DNA from: Metridium senile
Lineage: Eukaryota > Cnidaria > Anthozoa > Actiniaria > Metridiidae
Assembly: GCA_949775045.1 (NCBI GenBank)
Contig: OX459107.1
Coordinates: 10,753,250-10,817,249 of the forward strand
Direction of reading: 5' to 3'
Length of the DNA stretch: 64,000 bases
Position 1 is the stretch's first letter. Every line of letters starts with the position of its first letter. Below are positions 21,571-31,281 of this stretch, piece after piece. Both the position numbers and the translations under genes were made by a program. The notes beneath the pieces are model-generated. The model was not told the origin of the DNA and did no database searches. It saw nothing but the letters and a program-made list of their open reading frames with translations.

Positions 21571-22978
21571 ATAGACATTATATTGTACTTTTTTAAAATG
21601 TGCATTTGCATACATTTGATACATTCATGCCTGTTTGGACTTATTTTCGGGGTTTGTTTTCGTCTTTTTTTTTTCATTTCCATTATTTTCTCATTTCTAT
21701 TTTTTTTCTTTCATTTTTTCTTTATTATCTTATTTTATTTTTATTTTATTTTTTATATTTTTATTTTATTATATATATATATTTATTTCTTATTATTTAT
21801 ATTATTACTATTTTTTTCTCTCTATTGATTCTAGATATATTTTATTTGTAATTTATGTTCTCTGAAAAGCCTTTTAAGGACGAGAATAAAAATGTATGTA
21901 TGTATGTATGTATTTTTTCACTCGTGTTCACTCGTGTTCTTACTCGTGTAAGAATCAAGTCGCTTTCTATCAACTCTGATTTTTTTTAAAAAGAAGAAAA
22001 AGAAAAATGGCGTCACCGCTATTTAGCACATTTAGAGAAAAACATGCATCATGGTGAATCATATTTGTATCGTGCACAATTGTATAATCTCATAAAGCAA
22101 AATATATAAAAGATTTAAAAAACATCCAGGTTTTATCCAACTTAATATGACAATCATGTTTCAAGATTAATAGACGAGGATTTTCTAGATATAAATCTTT
22201 GTTTAAATGTGAATATTGTTAGACAACTTGACTTCGGCATATAATTATGCAAATTGTTCATTAAAAAAAAACATTATTGTGGTAAAATTTTAATGGAGCT
22301 AAAATATCTAATTATGACGGATAGTAACACCTGAATATAAACTTCTAGCTATTATTTGTTATTTTTTACTTTTTATATGGATTGACGTTGTCTAGACTCA
22401 ACGGCAAGTCGTGTCACGCAAGGAAATATCTGGAAAAATGTACAAGTTTGGGCTTCGTCAAATTCTTCAAAACGCAATGTGCCACAAATTTTATTGCACA
22501 GAACTACTAAATAGCATCTCATCTCAAGGTAGAATGATGTTTTATAGGTTGCACTTTTGAGAAATTTGCAATTTTCTAAACCCGTTAATCTTTGCTTTTC
22601 GTGTCACGCATAATGTAGCCTCGATAAATTTAAATAACTTTTCGTAATTTGTACATCCTAAAGAAATATTTTGTTTTTTCTAGTCAGACGAGACGTCAAA
22701 CCATAGTTTAGACCCAAAAAATAAGTTTTCATTTCAAGAAAAAGCCGAGAAAATGGACTTTGAAAGTAGGCCTCTGCGAACTTGAAAATCAGCGTCCTTC
22801 GGCGGTTTTTGGGTCGATGTACGAAAATTCGCCTAGCGGCCGAAATATTTTCTTTAGAACAATTCTAAGTCCAGTTTTGTAATAAGGATAGATAGTACTT
22901 TCGATGGTAGAAATATAAGGGAAATCATTTTTTGGATCCCAGACCGAGTGGTCCGTTCTTACTGAGACGCCCTCTTAA

Positions 22979-23090
22979 TTGCTTTTGCTTTTTCTATATC
23001 TTCACCAACTCTTTTATCTTGTCAAACGCACTGTTATAACTTCTATTGGTGGCATCTTCTTCTTCGCAGTTCTGTCTCTCAATGTTCTCT
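22979..23090 (-). pseudogene. Upstream flank of the split family A gene
   Basis: Read on the minus strand, the bases directly outside the right TTAA give RVGEDIEKAKAIK, which runs without a break through a single TTAA into MSELLDQYIF on the other side of the foldback. The frame closes further upstream (TGA) unless an exon boundary such as TTTGACAAG|AT is used. A second frame here reads DATNRSYNSAFDKIKELVK. A Penelope-like element truncates it at about 23095. Confidence 0.5.
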
Positions 23091-23094
23091 AGAT

Positions 23095-24022
23095 TGTTTG
23101 GACGGACATAGTCTCTATAATAGGTTTTATGGTCTGAACATCACAAAGCAAAACCTTATTGAACTGTTGACGATAGCGACAAAAGATCAGCTCTTCCAGT
23201 TTAACAACTGTCTTTACAAGCAGGTTGATGGTGTTGCTATGGGTTCACCATTGGGTCCACTCATGGCCAACACATTCTTGTGCTCGATTGAAGAGAAACT
23301 GGAACAAGCCAACAAATTGCCAAGATTGTACAGGCGTTACGTCGATGACACCTTTGCATTAATGCCTGATGAAAGCGCAGCTCATGCCTTTCTCGCTACA
23401 CTCAACCAATGCCATAAAGCGCTACAATTTACTATGGAACAAGCATCTAACAACACACTTGCCTTCGTTGGAATTTCCATCCATAAACATGATTGTCAAC
23501 TTACAACAAGTGTCCACGTCAAGCCTGCAGATACTGGTCTGCTACTACATTACCAAAGCCATGTCGATAACCGATACAAAAGATCGTTGCTCAAAACCAT
23601 GTTACACCGTGCCTTCAGACTCTCCACAACACCTTAGCTATTTACCAAGTAGTGTGACCGCCTACGTGATGTCTTCAAGGGCTTAAAATATCCTGAAAGA
23701 CTCATTGATTCCATAATCCAGTCATTCAACAACTCTAGAGCGTCTGCCAGTACTCCCAATAGTACAGATAAAGATCCCGAGGTCTTCCGTATCATTTTGC
23801 CGTTCAAAGACCAGAAGTGTGCTGATGTAGTCAAAACTCAGCTCAATTCTTTAAGTAACAAAATTGGCGTCGACTTACAGCCATTGTTCACAAGTGTTTT
23901 ACAATCCTAAAGAAATGCAAGGACAAGCTCGACTGCTTGATCAACGAAATGTTGTTTATAAGAAACAAAGGACCTAGTCTAAACACACAATCAGACTCCT
24001 TACGTGCCAAAGTATTTGTTTA
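23095..24022 (+). mobile_element. Penelope-like element, 5'-truncated, endonuclease core lost
   Basis: An open frame to 23637 encodes RT blocks typical of Penelope-like elements: QVDGVAMGSPLGPLMANTF (motif B), LYRRYVDDTFALM (motif C with intact YVDD), LAFVGISIHKH and SVHVKPADTG. After a stop/frame change the thumb continues as CDRLRDVFKGLKYPERLI and FRIILPFKDQKCADVV, and QPLFTS follows. Normally a roughly 90-residue GIY-YIG endonuclease comes next. Here QPLFTS is followed almost at once by LKKCKDKLDCLINEMLFIRN and SDSLRAKVFV-stop, the family's C-terminal end. So the RT catalytic residues are kept but the endonuclease core is deleted. The 5' end starts inside the family A gene flank. Confidence 0.8.
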
Positions 24023-24159
24023 ATAAGTGCATGTCACGCGTATTGATCACAAGAGGATAACTTTCATCTCTCTGTCTTATATTATCAAAATTTGCCCAAA
24101 AGCCACTCTTTTGAAAGTTATTATTATTATTAATTTTATTGTTATTATTATAATACCAC

Positions 24160-25012
<853 letters not shown>

Positions 25013-25325
25013 AGCTGAACAAATATGCTCCGTTGGCAAAGGAGATAAGAAAGTTGCACCGGGTGTCAACAAAGATAGTGCCATTAGTTGTTGGGAGTTT
25101 GGGCGTTGTTTCAAATCGGTTAGAGGGATACATAAAACAACTTGGTATCCCAGACGTGCTGGGTAGTATGCAGACGTCTGCAGTGATTGGGACCACCCTT
25201 ATTTTGCAAAAAGCCCTCTGTCTCTAAGTCCCAGGTCTTGGGACCGAGACAGTGATGTTTCTACGCCTGGGTGGGAGTTCCAAATCCACTCGGGCTGTCT
25301 CTTAAACAGAAATTATTATTATTAT
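25013..25325 (+). mobile_element. LINE 3' end, copy 2 (ORF2 C-terminus plus tail)
   Basis: Plus frame: KYAPLAKEIRKLHRVSTKIV, then LVVGSLGVVSNRLEGYIKQL and DVLGSMQTSAVIGTTLILQK, with the stop at 25225-25227. This is the stereotyped end of a widespread class of non-LTR ORF2 proteins ('PLAxEIxxxxxVxTxVIPVVIGALGxVxxxLxxxLxxLGI...LQxSAxxGTxxILRKxL'). The 3' UTR matches 24160-24275 and ends in (ATT)n. Confidence 0.85.
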
Positions 25326-25529
25326 CAATATTCAAATATTAATAGAATAATTTAGATTAAAAGCATATCATTAATTCTTATTGAAATTCTTATTAAAATT
25401 ATCAAAATATCATAGATTATAAGGTATCATGAAAATGTTGAAAATTTCCCTAAAACTAAAATATCAAAATTCTCATCAATATTATCAAAATATCATTAGA
25501 ATAAATCTTCAATATTATCATTATTGTCA

Positions 25530-25716
25530 TCACCTTTTATCAACTTTAAAATCTATTACTGTAATGGCAGACAATGCGCTTGCTATCTCACACCATTTCG
25601 CACTTCGCTGTATGGTTCCCTTTTTTGTATCGAAGGGATCAATATTAATGATCTCCCGACATAGGTATTTGTCGTGTTCCTCTGTCCACACCATTGGGAC
25701 TCTTTTAACAGGGGTA
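25530..25716 (-). pseudogene. Myb-like domain exon, truncated
   Basis: After an ATGTTTTAG acceptor (exon end 25716) the minus frame reads VWTEEHDKYLCREIINIDPF, KKGTIQRSAKWCEIASAL and ends KVDKR-stop. From memory, 'RWTxxHDxxLxREIxxxxPF..KKGSxxRGxxWxxIAxxLN...FxVxxRSVRDR' is an expanded cnidarian Myb/SANT-like family. Here the frame stops exactly where the conserved RSVRDR block should follow, and AT-rich repeat begins, so the copy is cut. Possible DNA-binding role by analogy only. Confidence 0.5.
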
Positions 25717-26514
25717 CTAAAACATAAAATTGAAATAAGTTTAATTATATTTTCAGCTTTTAATGCTATATAAAGCTAACGTGAACCATTTCTGTTTACA
25801 TGTTAACATGCAATTACGGCTTCTCGTTTAATAAATGTTGTCCCTTTTTGACAATTTACAAGATAGATACGGAATTGAATAATGTGACATCCATTTAATT
25901 AATACAGTACTAACCTTGATGGTTCTGAATTTCTTGATAAACTCATAACTGCTTGTGAAGTTTTGGCGTATTGAGTATTATAATTAGTGCAAGCTACGGG
26001 AAAAGTAATTTTTATATGCACAATCTCAGCAAAAGTTCATTTTTTATCGTTTCAACCTCAAAATCTTCAAAAATGTAAACATATCAAACGAATACACTTG
26101 AAAGAAAGGCTTACCGATTTCCTGTTGATTAAATAAGTTCTTCACTCGCTAAAAATAGTGTTTTTTTATTGAAGTTTTATCGTTTACGACAAAATCATCA
26201 AAACGACGTCGGGCACGGGAATGAAAACACTGCTGACGTGCATATCCAATGGCAACATCTCATTAATATGCAAAATATTACTTCCCGTCGATGTTGGCGT
26301 CATATTCTGACGTCCGTGTCTTCGATGCTTAAGGTCCCATTGACTGTGGGCAGCAGCCCAATAATTGTAACATCAATTTTGTGCTGCTCAGGCATGTTCC
26401 ATTCTTCATGGGGGTTTCCTGGTATCCTGGTTCTGGTTTCTTGTCTTCTAGTACAAGCTCGTCCAGTTCATGCAACTAGGATGGCACTGCCAAATCAAAT
26501 CTTTTGTTTGATTT

Positions 26515-26660
26515 AGGGATCATTCGGACTTCAGGTCTTCTTTTTCTTTTCTACGGAAAGCTGCCACTTGAGTAGCATGGAATGTACCCGTGCAACGTAG
26601 TGTTTCTTCGTTTATGTCAATGTAATCAACAGCATATCGTGTGTAAGGTAATGTACATTC
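26515..26660 (-). pseudogene. Family A fragment (YIDINEETL...TFHATQVAAF)
   Basis: The minus frame reads TRYAVDYIDINEETL then CTGTFHATQVAAFRRKEKED and stops near 26517. This is the same region of family A as NNDLSEETVSGKGTTHCTNS in the 17-18 kb copy: an acidic D/N-rich strand, 'xETL/V.G', a short gap and 'T.HAT/CT'. It is thus a third family A locus. The flanking 26300-26500 stretch (minus: EWNMPEQHKIDVTIIGLLPT) may be a further exon, but that is uncertain. Confidence 0.5.
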
Positions 26661-26696
26661 ATTTGAAGGTCGGGAGTTGTAGCTTTGAAGGCTTGC

Positions 26697-27526
26697 TTAA
26701 TTTCGATGGCCAGAAATCGCTGTGATGTGACGGTTTGGAACTTGAGCATTTGACCACAGTGTAATTGCCGTGGCTCTTACAGAATAATTTGTATGCATTC
26801 TTGATAAGCCAGCCAGTTGAGATATTTCCTTCATCATACCACCGAGTCTGTTTACTCCAAGTGGTCTGTTTTCGTACCAAATGCTGTCTTCTTGGTCTTG
26901 GTTGATCGTTGTTGGCATTGATCGCTTGGGATACTGAAATAGTGATTTACACTGTGGATTCAACTTGCTGATGTACTTCTTTAAACAAGAAAGTCCATCA
27001 AAGTTGGGATCCTCAGAAGTAGAATACATGTGATTTTAGACTCACGATGATTTAGGAGGCTATATGTCTTGAATGGTCGAAACTCGTTTGAAAGTATGTC
27101 AATGTTGCTGGTTCAAAGTCTGAGCTATCAATTTTCTTCATTTCAATGAAAAACAGTCCAAGGTGTCCTTCCAATTCAGGTGAAGGAATCTCTTCAATAT
27201 ATCTTTTTTCTTCATTCGACACGCAGCAACGACGCCAAACATTATCGAGGTCAGTTTTTTTTCACAGTGTTGTTGTTCTTGTTTTCAACAATAAACTTGT
27301 CTACTTCACTTTTGTTTGTTTCTGTACTTTCATGTTCCCCCATCAATTTATCCATTTCATTAGCTAGTACCCCATCGTCTTCAAAACAATTTGAACAGTC
27401 TTCAATTGAAAAATTTGGGTAAAACTGCAAATTATCGTTCATGTTTGCTTTGAATTGAAGTAGCAACTTTTTTTTTCGCTTGCAACTTTTTTTTCGCTTG
27501 CAACTGTTCACGCTCAAACCTGTCAA
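26697..27526 (-). pseudogene. Crypton-type tyrosine recombinase (DUF3504-like)
   Basis: The minus frame 27029-26697 contains CLKKYISKLNPQCKSLFQYP, IWYENRPLGVNRLGGMMKEI and, at its end, NYSVRATAITLW...RHITAISGHRN. The R...HxxxxxGH spacing matches the catalytic C-terminal part of tyrosine recombinases, as in Cryptons and the Crypton-derived DUF3504 domain of ZMYM/QRICH proteins. The final catalytic tyrosine lies beyond the cut at 26697. An acidic N-terminal piece (27526-27251, with NDNLQFYPNFSIEDC and DEMDKLM-like text) is in another frame, and the region between is broken. This is probably a dead transposon or a host DUF3504 gene relic. Confidence 0.6.
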
Positions 27527-27529
27527 ACT

Positions 27530-28315
27530 GGTATAGCAGAGTAAAAATATTGCTGGATATTTTTTACTTAATCCAGTCTTCTGCTTTTTTTTTGCTTGTC
27601 TAAGACTAGTTATATAATAATGAAGAATATCATCACGTCACCGACAATATTATTAATTATTATTATTATTAATGCTTAATAATTATTATTGTTGGAATAT
27701 ATCATAATTCATATTCCATGTTCACTGCCACTTATGTAATTACAGTCAAAAATATAAATTTCCACTGCTGATATGTATCATTTAAATATGCATACCAGAC
27801 AATGTTTTGTCCAAAACACAAATACTGGTCATGGTTAGAATGAAACGGTTAGAATATATTTATCATGAATTAGTAATGAGGGTTTTAGAAAACTTTTGCA
27901 AAATAATTTATGAAATATGCACATACCCTAACAACCTGACAAAACGCAAAACTCCACATCTAGGCCACGTCCTCCAATTTTAAAATGAAGATCCACCTCA
28001 TAACCCTCTAAGATCTTTCTTTATAAAAGCAACAGAGCTTTGTAATCAACGGTGACTTAAAGCAATGGTAAGAACAAAATGAACCATGAAAGCATTTTTT
28101 GTGGAAAAAAATAACCTGGTTGCTTGTAGATTTTACAAAAATTGGCTAATGATCATGAGAGTACAAACCTGTGAATTTAAATTTATAATTAATCCCGTCC
28201 ACCACAGCAATTTGTTTCTCTTTAATACCTTTCTAAGCTAGCTAGTTCATCACTGTATAGTACAATGGAATCAATTAGTCATTACACCAGTGGTTACTTA
28301 TAAATGTAGGTTTAG
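27530..28315. other. No gene seen
   Basis: AT-rich sequence, with short ATT runs near 27650-27690. Confidence 0.5.
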
Positions 28316-28320
28316 CTTAC

Positions 28321-28432
28321 CTTTTCTCTTCACAGTCTACTATTGCTAATGGATAGCAGCAGTCTGAACTCTCTGAATTTGCAGTCTGTATGTTTATTGG
28401 CACAACACATAGACAAACTTGATCATCGTTTC
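28321..28432 (-). CDS. Orphan splice-flanked exon
   Basis: A TTATTTAG|GA acceptor and AAAAG|GTAAGC donor flank an uninterrupted frame: NDDQVCLCVVPINIQTANSE, then SDCCYPLAIVDCEEK. The exon starts with 2 bases of a codon (phase 1), like the exons of the 5.5-8.9 kb gene. It is rich in Cys/Asp and matches no family I know. It may belong with the G2E3-like block at 29.9-30.1 kb upstream on the same strand. Confidence 0.35.
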
Positions 28433-28439
28433 CTAAATA

Positions 28440-29860
28440 AAACCCCAAAATTGATTAATATTAAGATAAGAACATGTGTATCATGGAACAATTTATTATA
28501 GAACCATTATCACTATGTTGCTGGTTTTAAAGTATTTTTTGGGGTAGCAAACACCCTCTAATTTACTGGCTACTATGTTTAAATCAGAGGACAGTGACAC
28601 GCTGACAGTTTATTATGATAACAATGTTCAAAAACACAATATCAATGTGTGCTGTGAAATAAACACTCTTGGTGCTGTAGAACACTTCTGAAGTCAAAGC
28701 TACACCTCATGTTTCTTAACAACTTCTCTTTTGCTCCCAGCATATTTATTTCATAGTATATAGACATTAATACTGCTAATTTATATTCCTTGATTTTATT
28801 TCACATTTACCTACATGAGCATGAACAACAGATTATTTAGAAATACCAATCTTTTCAATGGCTTGTCATTTTGTATAAAATGTTACAAATCTGACTTGAT
28901 AATAATTTATTCAAAAATATAGAAAACATATCAAACCATTAAACACGCATTACATGCAAGCACGGAATTACACTTCCATTTACGGTTAGATCAAAATTAT
29001 TAGATTTGAATATATGAATATCCTGATTATGCCTGCATATAAATGTTAAGCTCACGCTTGGGAAATTTTGTTTGTAACTTGGAACAAAATATCAAAGCAT
29101 TTTAAAATTTATATTCAAAGCTCTACCATAAAGAGGTCGGCTATCCAGTTTTATATTGAACTCCATTACAGGCTCAGCTCACTGGTGTAAGCGAGCCTGT
29201 GGTAAGCCAACTCCTTGACATTTGGTATTTATGAAATCATACTTTTTGCATTCAAATTAGACACATAAAATTGTCAATTTTTCTAGCATTGACATTTGGT
29301 ATGTATGAAATCATACTTTTTGCATTCAAATTAAATACATCAAATTGTCAATTTTTCTAAGATTGACATTTGGTATGTGTGAAATCATACATTTGAAAAT
29401 AGAATTACATGTGGCCAGCAGTAGCTGCCCACAGGTCTTTTAAGAATGCTGTGAGGTTTCCTCAACTGCTTCAACGTCGTGTTTTGGACGACTGTACTTC
29501 ATGTAAAACACACATAGTGGTTTCCTATATTCCTTTATATACATTTAAATAACTGCCTGAAAATTATAGAAGACAAACTTTTTCAACAGAAAAGCAGTGG
29601 AAATTAAAAGTTTTCACACTAGGTGTTGCATTTTAAGCCATATAATTACCAAAAGCATTTTTTATTTAAAATCTTAAAGAAGAATGGATAAATTATATTT
29701 ATTGTGTGACTATGAATTTATTGTGTGTATGTCATACATACAGAATCTAAATGCTAAAAAACAATATGATTGTTGTCATATGAACTGGTTTAGTAAGCTC
29801 AAAATTATTTTCAATATTTATTGATTTTGGTATTGATTCTGTATTCTAAATATATGATAG
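28440..29860. other. No gene seen apart from a short tandem repeat
   Basis: AT-rich. The one structured item is the 74-bp repeat at 29217-29395. Confidence 0.5.
29217..29395 (+). repeat. 74-bp tandem repeat, ~2.5 units
   Basis: GACATTTGGTAT recurs at 29217, 29291 and 29365, each followed by TATGAAATCATACTTTTTGC or a close variant. Confidence 0.85.
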
Positions 29861-29870
29861 AACATTTTAC

Positions 29871-30114
29871 CTTCACATAATTCTTCTCAAGGTAAGGGAG
29901 AAGTCCAACAATTCGAAGTCCTTCTCTTATCTCATTCATTGGTCTAATCCTCTTCCTGATCACTTCCTCTGTAATAAGTCCTTAAAGTAGGTGTGGCTTA
30001 TTGTAGGTTGTAACTTGAACTGTGCATGGCCAGCCAGAGCAGTTGATGATCTCCATGTAGTCTGTTTTTTTTCAAGAACTGAATCAATTCCTCTTGTGTT
30101 GTAACTTCATCCAT
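29871..30114 (-). pseudogene. G2E3-like pre-HECT exon relic
   Basis: Starting at ATG 30114: MDEVTTQEELIQFLKK, then an A8 run where the frame shifts to DYMEIINCSGWPCTVQVTTY, an in-frame TAA, and GLITEEVIRKRIRPMNEIRE, GLRIVGLLPYLEKNYVK with an AAG|GTAAAA donor at 29871. 'ITTxEEL..FL' and 'RxxxxMNEIREGLRxxGLLPxL' match the block before the HECT domain in the expanded cnidarian G2E3-like family. The second is the counterpart of NEMKRGMALYGLADLV at 10.7 kb. The frameshift and stop make this a decayed exon. Confidence 0.45.
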
Positions 30115-30404
30115 CTTTTAAAGAATCAAGAAAAGAAAAACAAATTAATATACATTCACTCTTGGCTAATTTCATTGTAAACTATACCTAAAATGCAAAT
30201 TTAAACATATTTTGGAGAAATTATACTCAGTTACATGTACCTTCTCAATGAGATCATGAAGAGTACTGGATGTCTTGTAGACTTGGTAGCATATCTAATT
30301 CTATTTGCATGCATATTCATGCATATTTGAAATGTTAAGCGCATGTGATCATATTCCTAATCGCTTCATGAACGGTGTATTACTAAAGTAATTATCATCT
30401 ACAT

Positions 30405-30640
30405 TATGGCAGTTCAAATCAAGCTATTTTATAACATTGCATTTGACAAAGACAAGTGCCAAGTGATATAGTTGAATGCAGAAAGTTTTCCTACTACTTA
30501 CGAAGAGTTGTTAGAAAGAGCAAGAGAAAGAGTTGAGGTGCTTCGATTTATTCCAAACTCAGAATTGTGCAGTAGCACATCTGAAATTCACAAAAGCAAT
30601 GATCTGTTGTCACTTGCTTTTAGTAATAATTGGGTGTAGA
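30405..30640 (+). pseudogene. PB1/UBL-like N-terminal exon relic
   Basis: The ATG at about 30405 gives MAVQIKLFYNIAFDKDKCQV, an in-frame TAG, then the same frame continues as FPTTYEELLERARERVEVLR and ends at TAG 30638. A basic/aromatic first strand and 'TYEELLxRA' helix are compatible with a PB1-like ubiquitin fold. There is no downstream continuation. The single stop is the only break in 78 codons, so a recent inactivation or a sequencing error are both possible. Low confidence in the family. Confidence 0.3.
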
Positions 30641-30665
30641 GTGTACACCCATGTCCAGTTGTTTT

Positions 30666-30737
30666 CCTTGTGCGTGTAGTGACAATATTTCATATTGGAT
30701 GTACAACCTACACCAAATTGTCACTACACGCAAGGCA
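30666..30737. repeat. Inverted repeat, 15-bp perfect core arms
   Basis: GCGTGTAGTGACAAT and ATTGTCACTACACGC face each other across about 30 bp; the arms extend imperfectly outward (CCTTGT.. / ..AAGGCA). It sits between the plus-strand relic above and the minus-strand gene below. Confidence 0.7.
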
Positions 30738-30818
30738 CAACCAATCATCGCTTTCATGAATATCAGATATTCCACTGCACAAAGCATGGTACCATTTGTT
30801 ACAGCCATCACAGCAAAT

Positions 30819-31268
30819 CTAGCCTATAATCCCGTCATCATCTTCTGATGTTTCAGCTTCCGGGGGATCTTCCTGTCCACATTGAAGACATGTACATGTA
30901 TCTTTCTTGTTGCTTTTCTTGTTGCTTGGTGATCGACGCTTACTATTTGGCTTTCCTTTACATCTAGTCTTAGTGTTGGTCTTCTTTTTCACTTCTGCAT
31001 TCTTCTTTGCTCCACTGACCCATTTGCGATGAACTTGGCACAAGTGTTCACACCACATGCACAAGCTCCTGGATATTCCCTTTTCATTGGTGACTTGGAA
31101 AGACTGATCTCCATCAAAGCTCTTGACAGTCACATTGGTGCAAATTATGAACATATTTATTACCGTATCGATGTCCCTTTTCTTTGACAAGGAAATTAAC
31201 TGTGATGTCATCTTCTTCATCGAAGACAAAACTTTGCCCACAACATATCTTTCCTCCATCATGAGCCT
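30819..31268 (-). CDS. Basic, Cys/His-bearing exon downstream of the DDE-like gene
   Basis: A CTATTTTCAG acceptor at about 31269 opens the exon. One frame reads DGGKICCGQSFVFDEEDDIT and NFLVKEKGHRYG, ending at a possible CG|GTAATA donor. The other frame carries SFDGDQSFQVTNEKGISRSL, CMWCEHLCQVHRKW, a Lys-rich tail, then CTCLQCG and SEDDDGIIG-stop. A short intron of about 45 bp between the two frames would join them, but that is unusually short for an animal intron, so a frameshift is equally possible. The CxxC/H cluster suggests a small zinc-binding unit and the tail a nuclear protein. It lies directly downstream of, and in line with, the 31.3-34.5 kb gene and may be its 3' end. Confidence 0.4.
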   Translation of the reverse strand, partial: RLMMEERYVVGKVLSSMKKMTSQLISLSKKRDIDTVINMFIICTNVTVKSFDGDQSFQVTNEKGISRSLCMWCEHLCQVHRKWVSGAKKNAEVKKKTNTKTRCKGKPNSKRRSPSNKKSNKKDTCTCLQCGQEDPPEAETSEDDDGIIG

Positions 31269-31281
31269 GAAAATAGAGACC

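Larger units (their letters stand above)
18883..22974. mobile_element. TTAA-flanked foldback element with ~1-kb arms
   Basis: TTAA at 18879-18882 and 22975-22978 flanks termini GAGGGCGTCTCAGTAAGAAC and its inverse. Inverted arms run 18883 to about 19875 and about 22013 to 22974, with few differences on inspection. Inside are a 10-bp minisatellite (20511-20802) whose inverse appears at about 21916-21950, further inverted blocks (about 20890-20925 / 21613-21650; 21121-21155 / 21398-21432), and small hairpins. No transposase. The TTAA duplication fits piggyBac or Kolobok superfamilies; the ends are not canonical piggyBac (CCY...). It is inserted in coding sequence of a family A gene. Confidence 0.85.

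Noticed and set aside
21583..21865. Hydrophobic Phe/Leu/Ile-rich ORFs
   Set aside because: T-rich low-complexity sequence inside the foldback element; membrane-like composition is an artefact.
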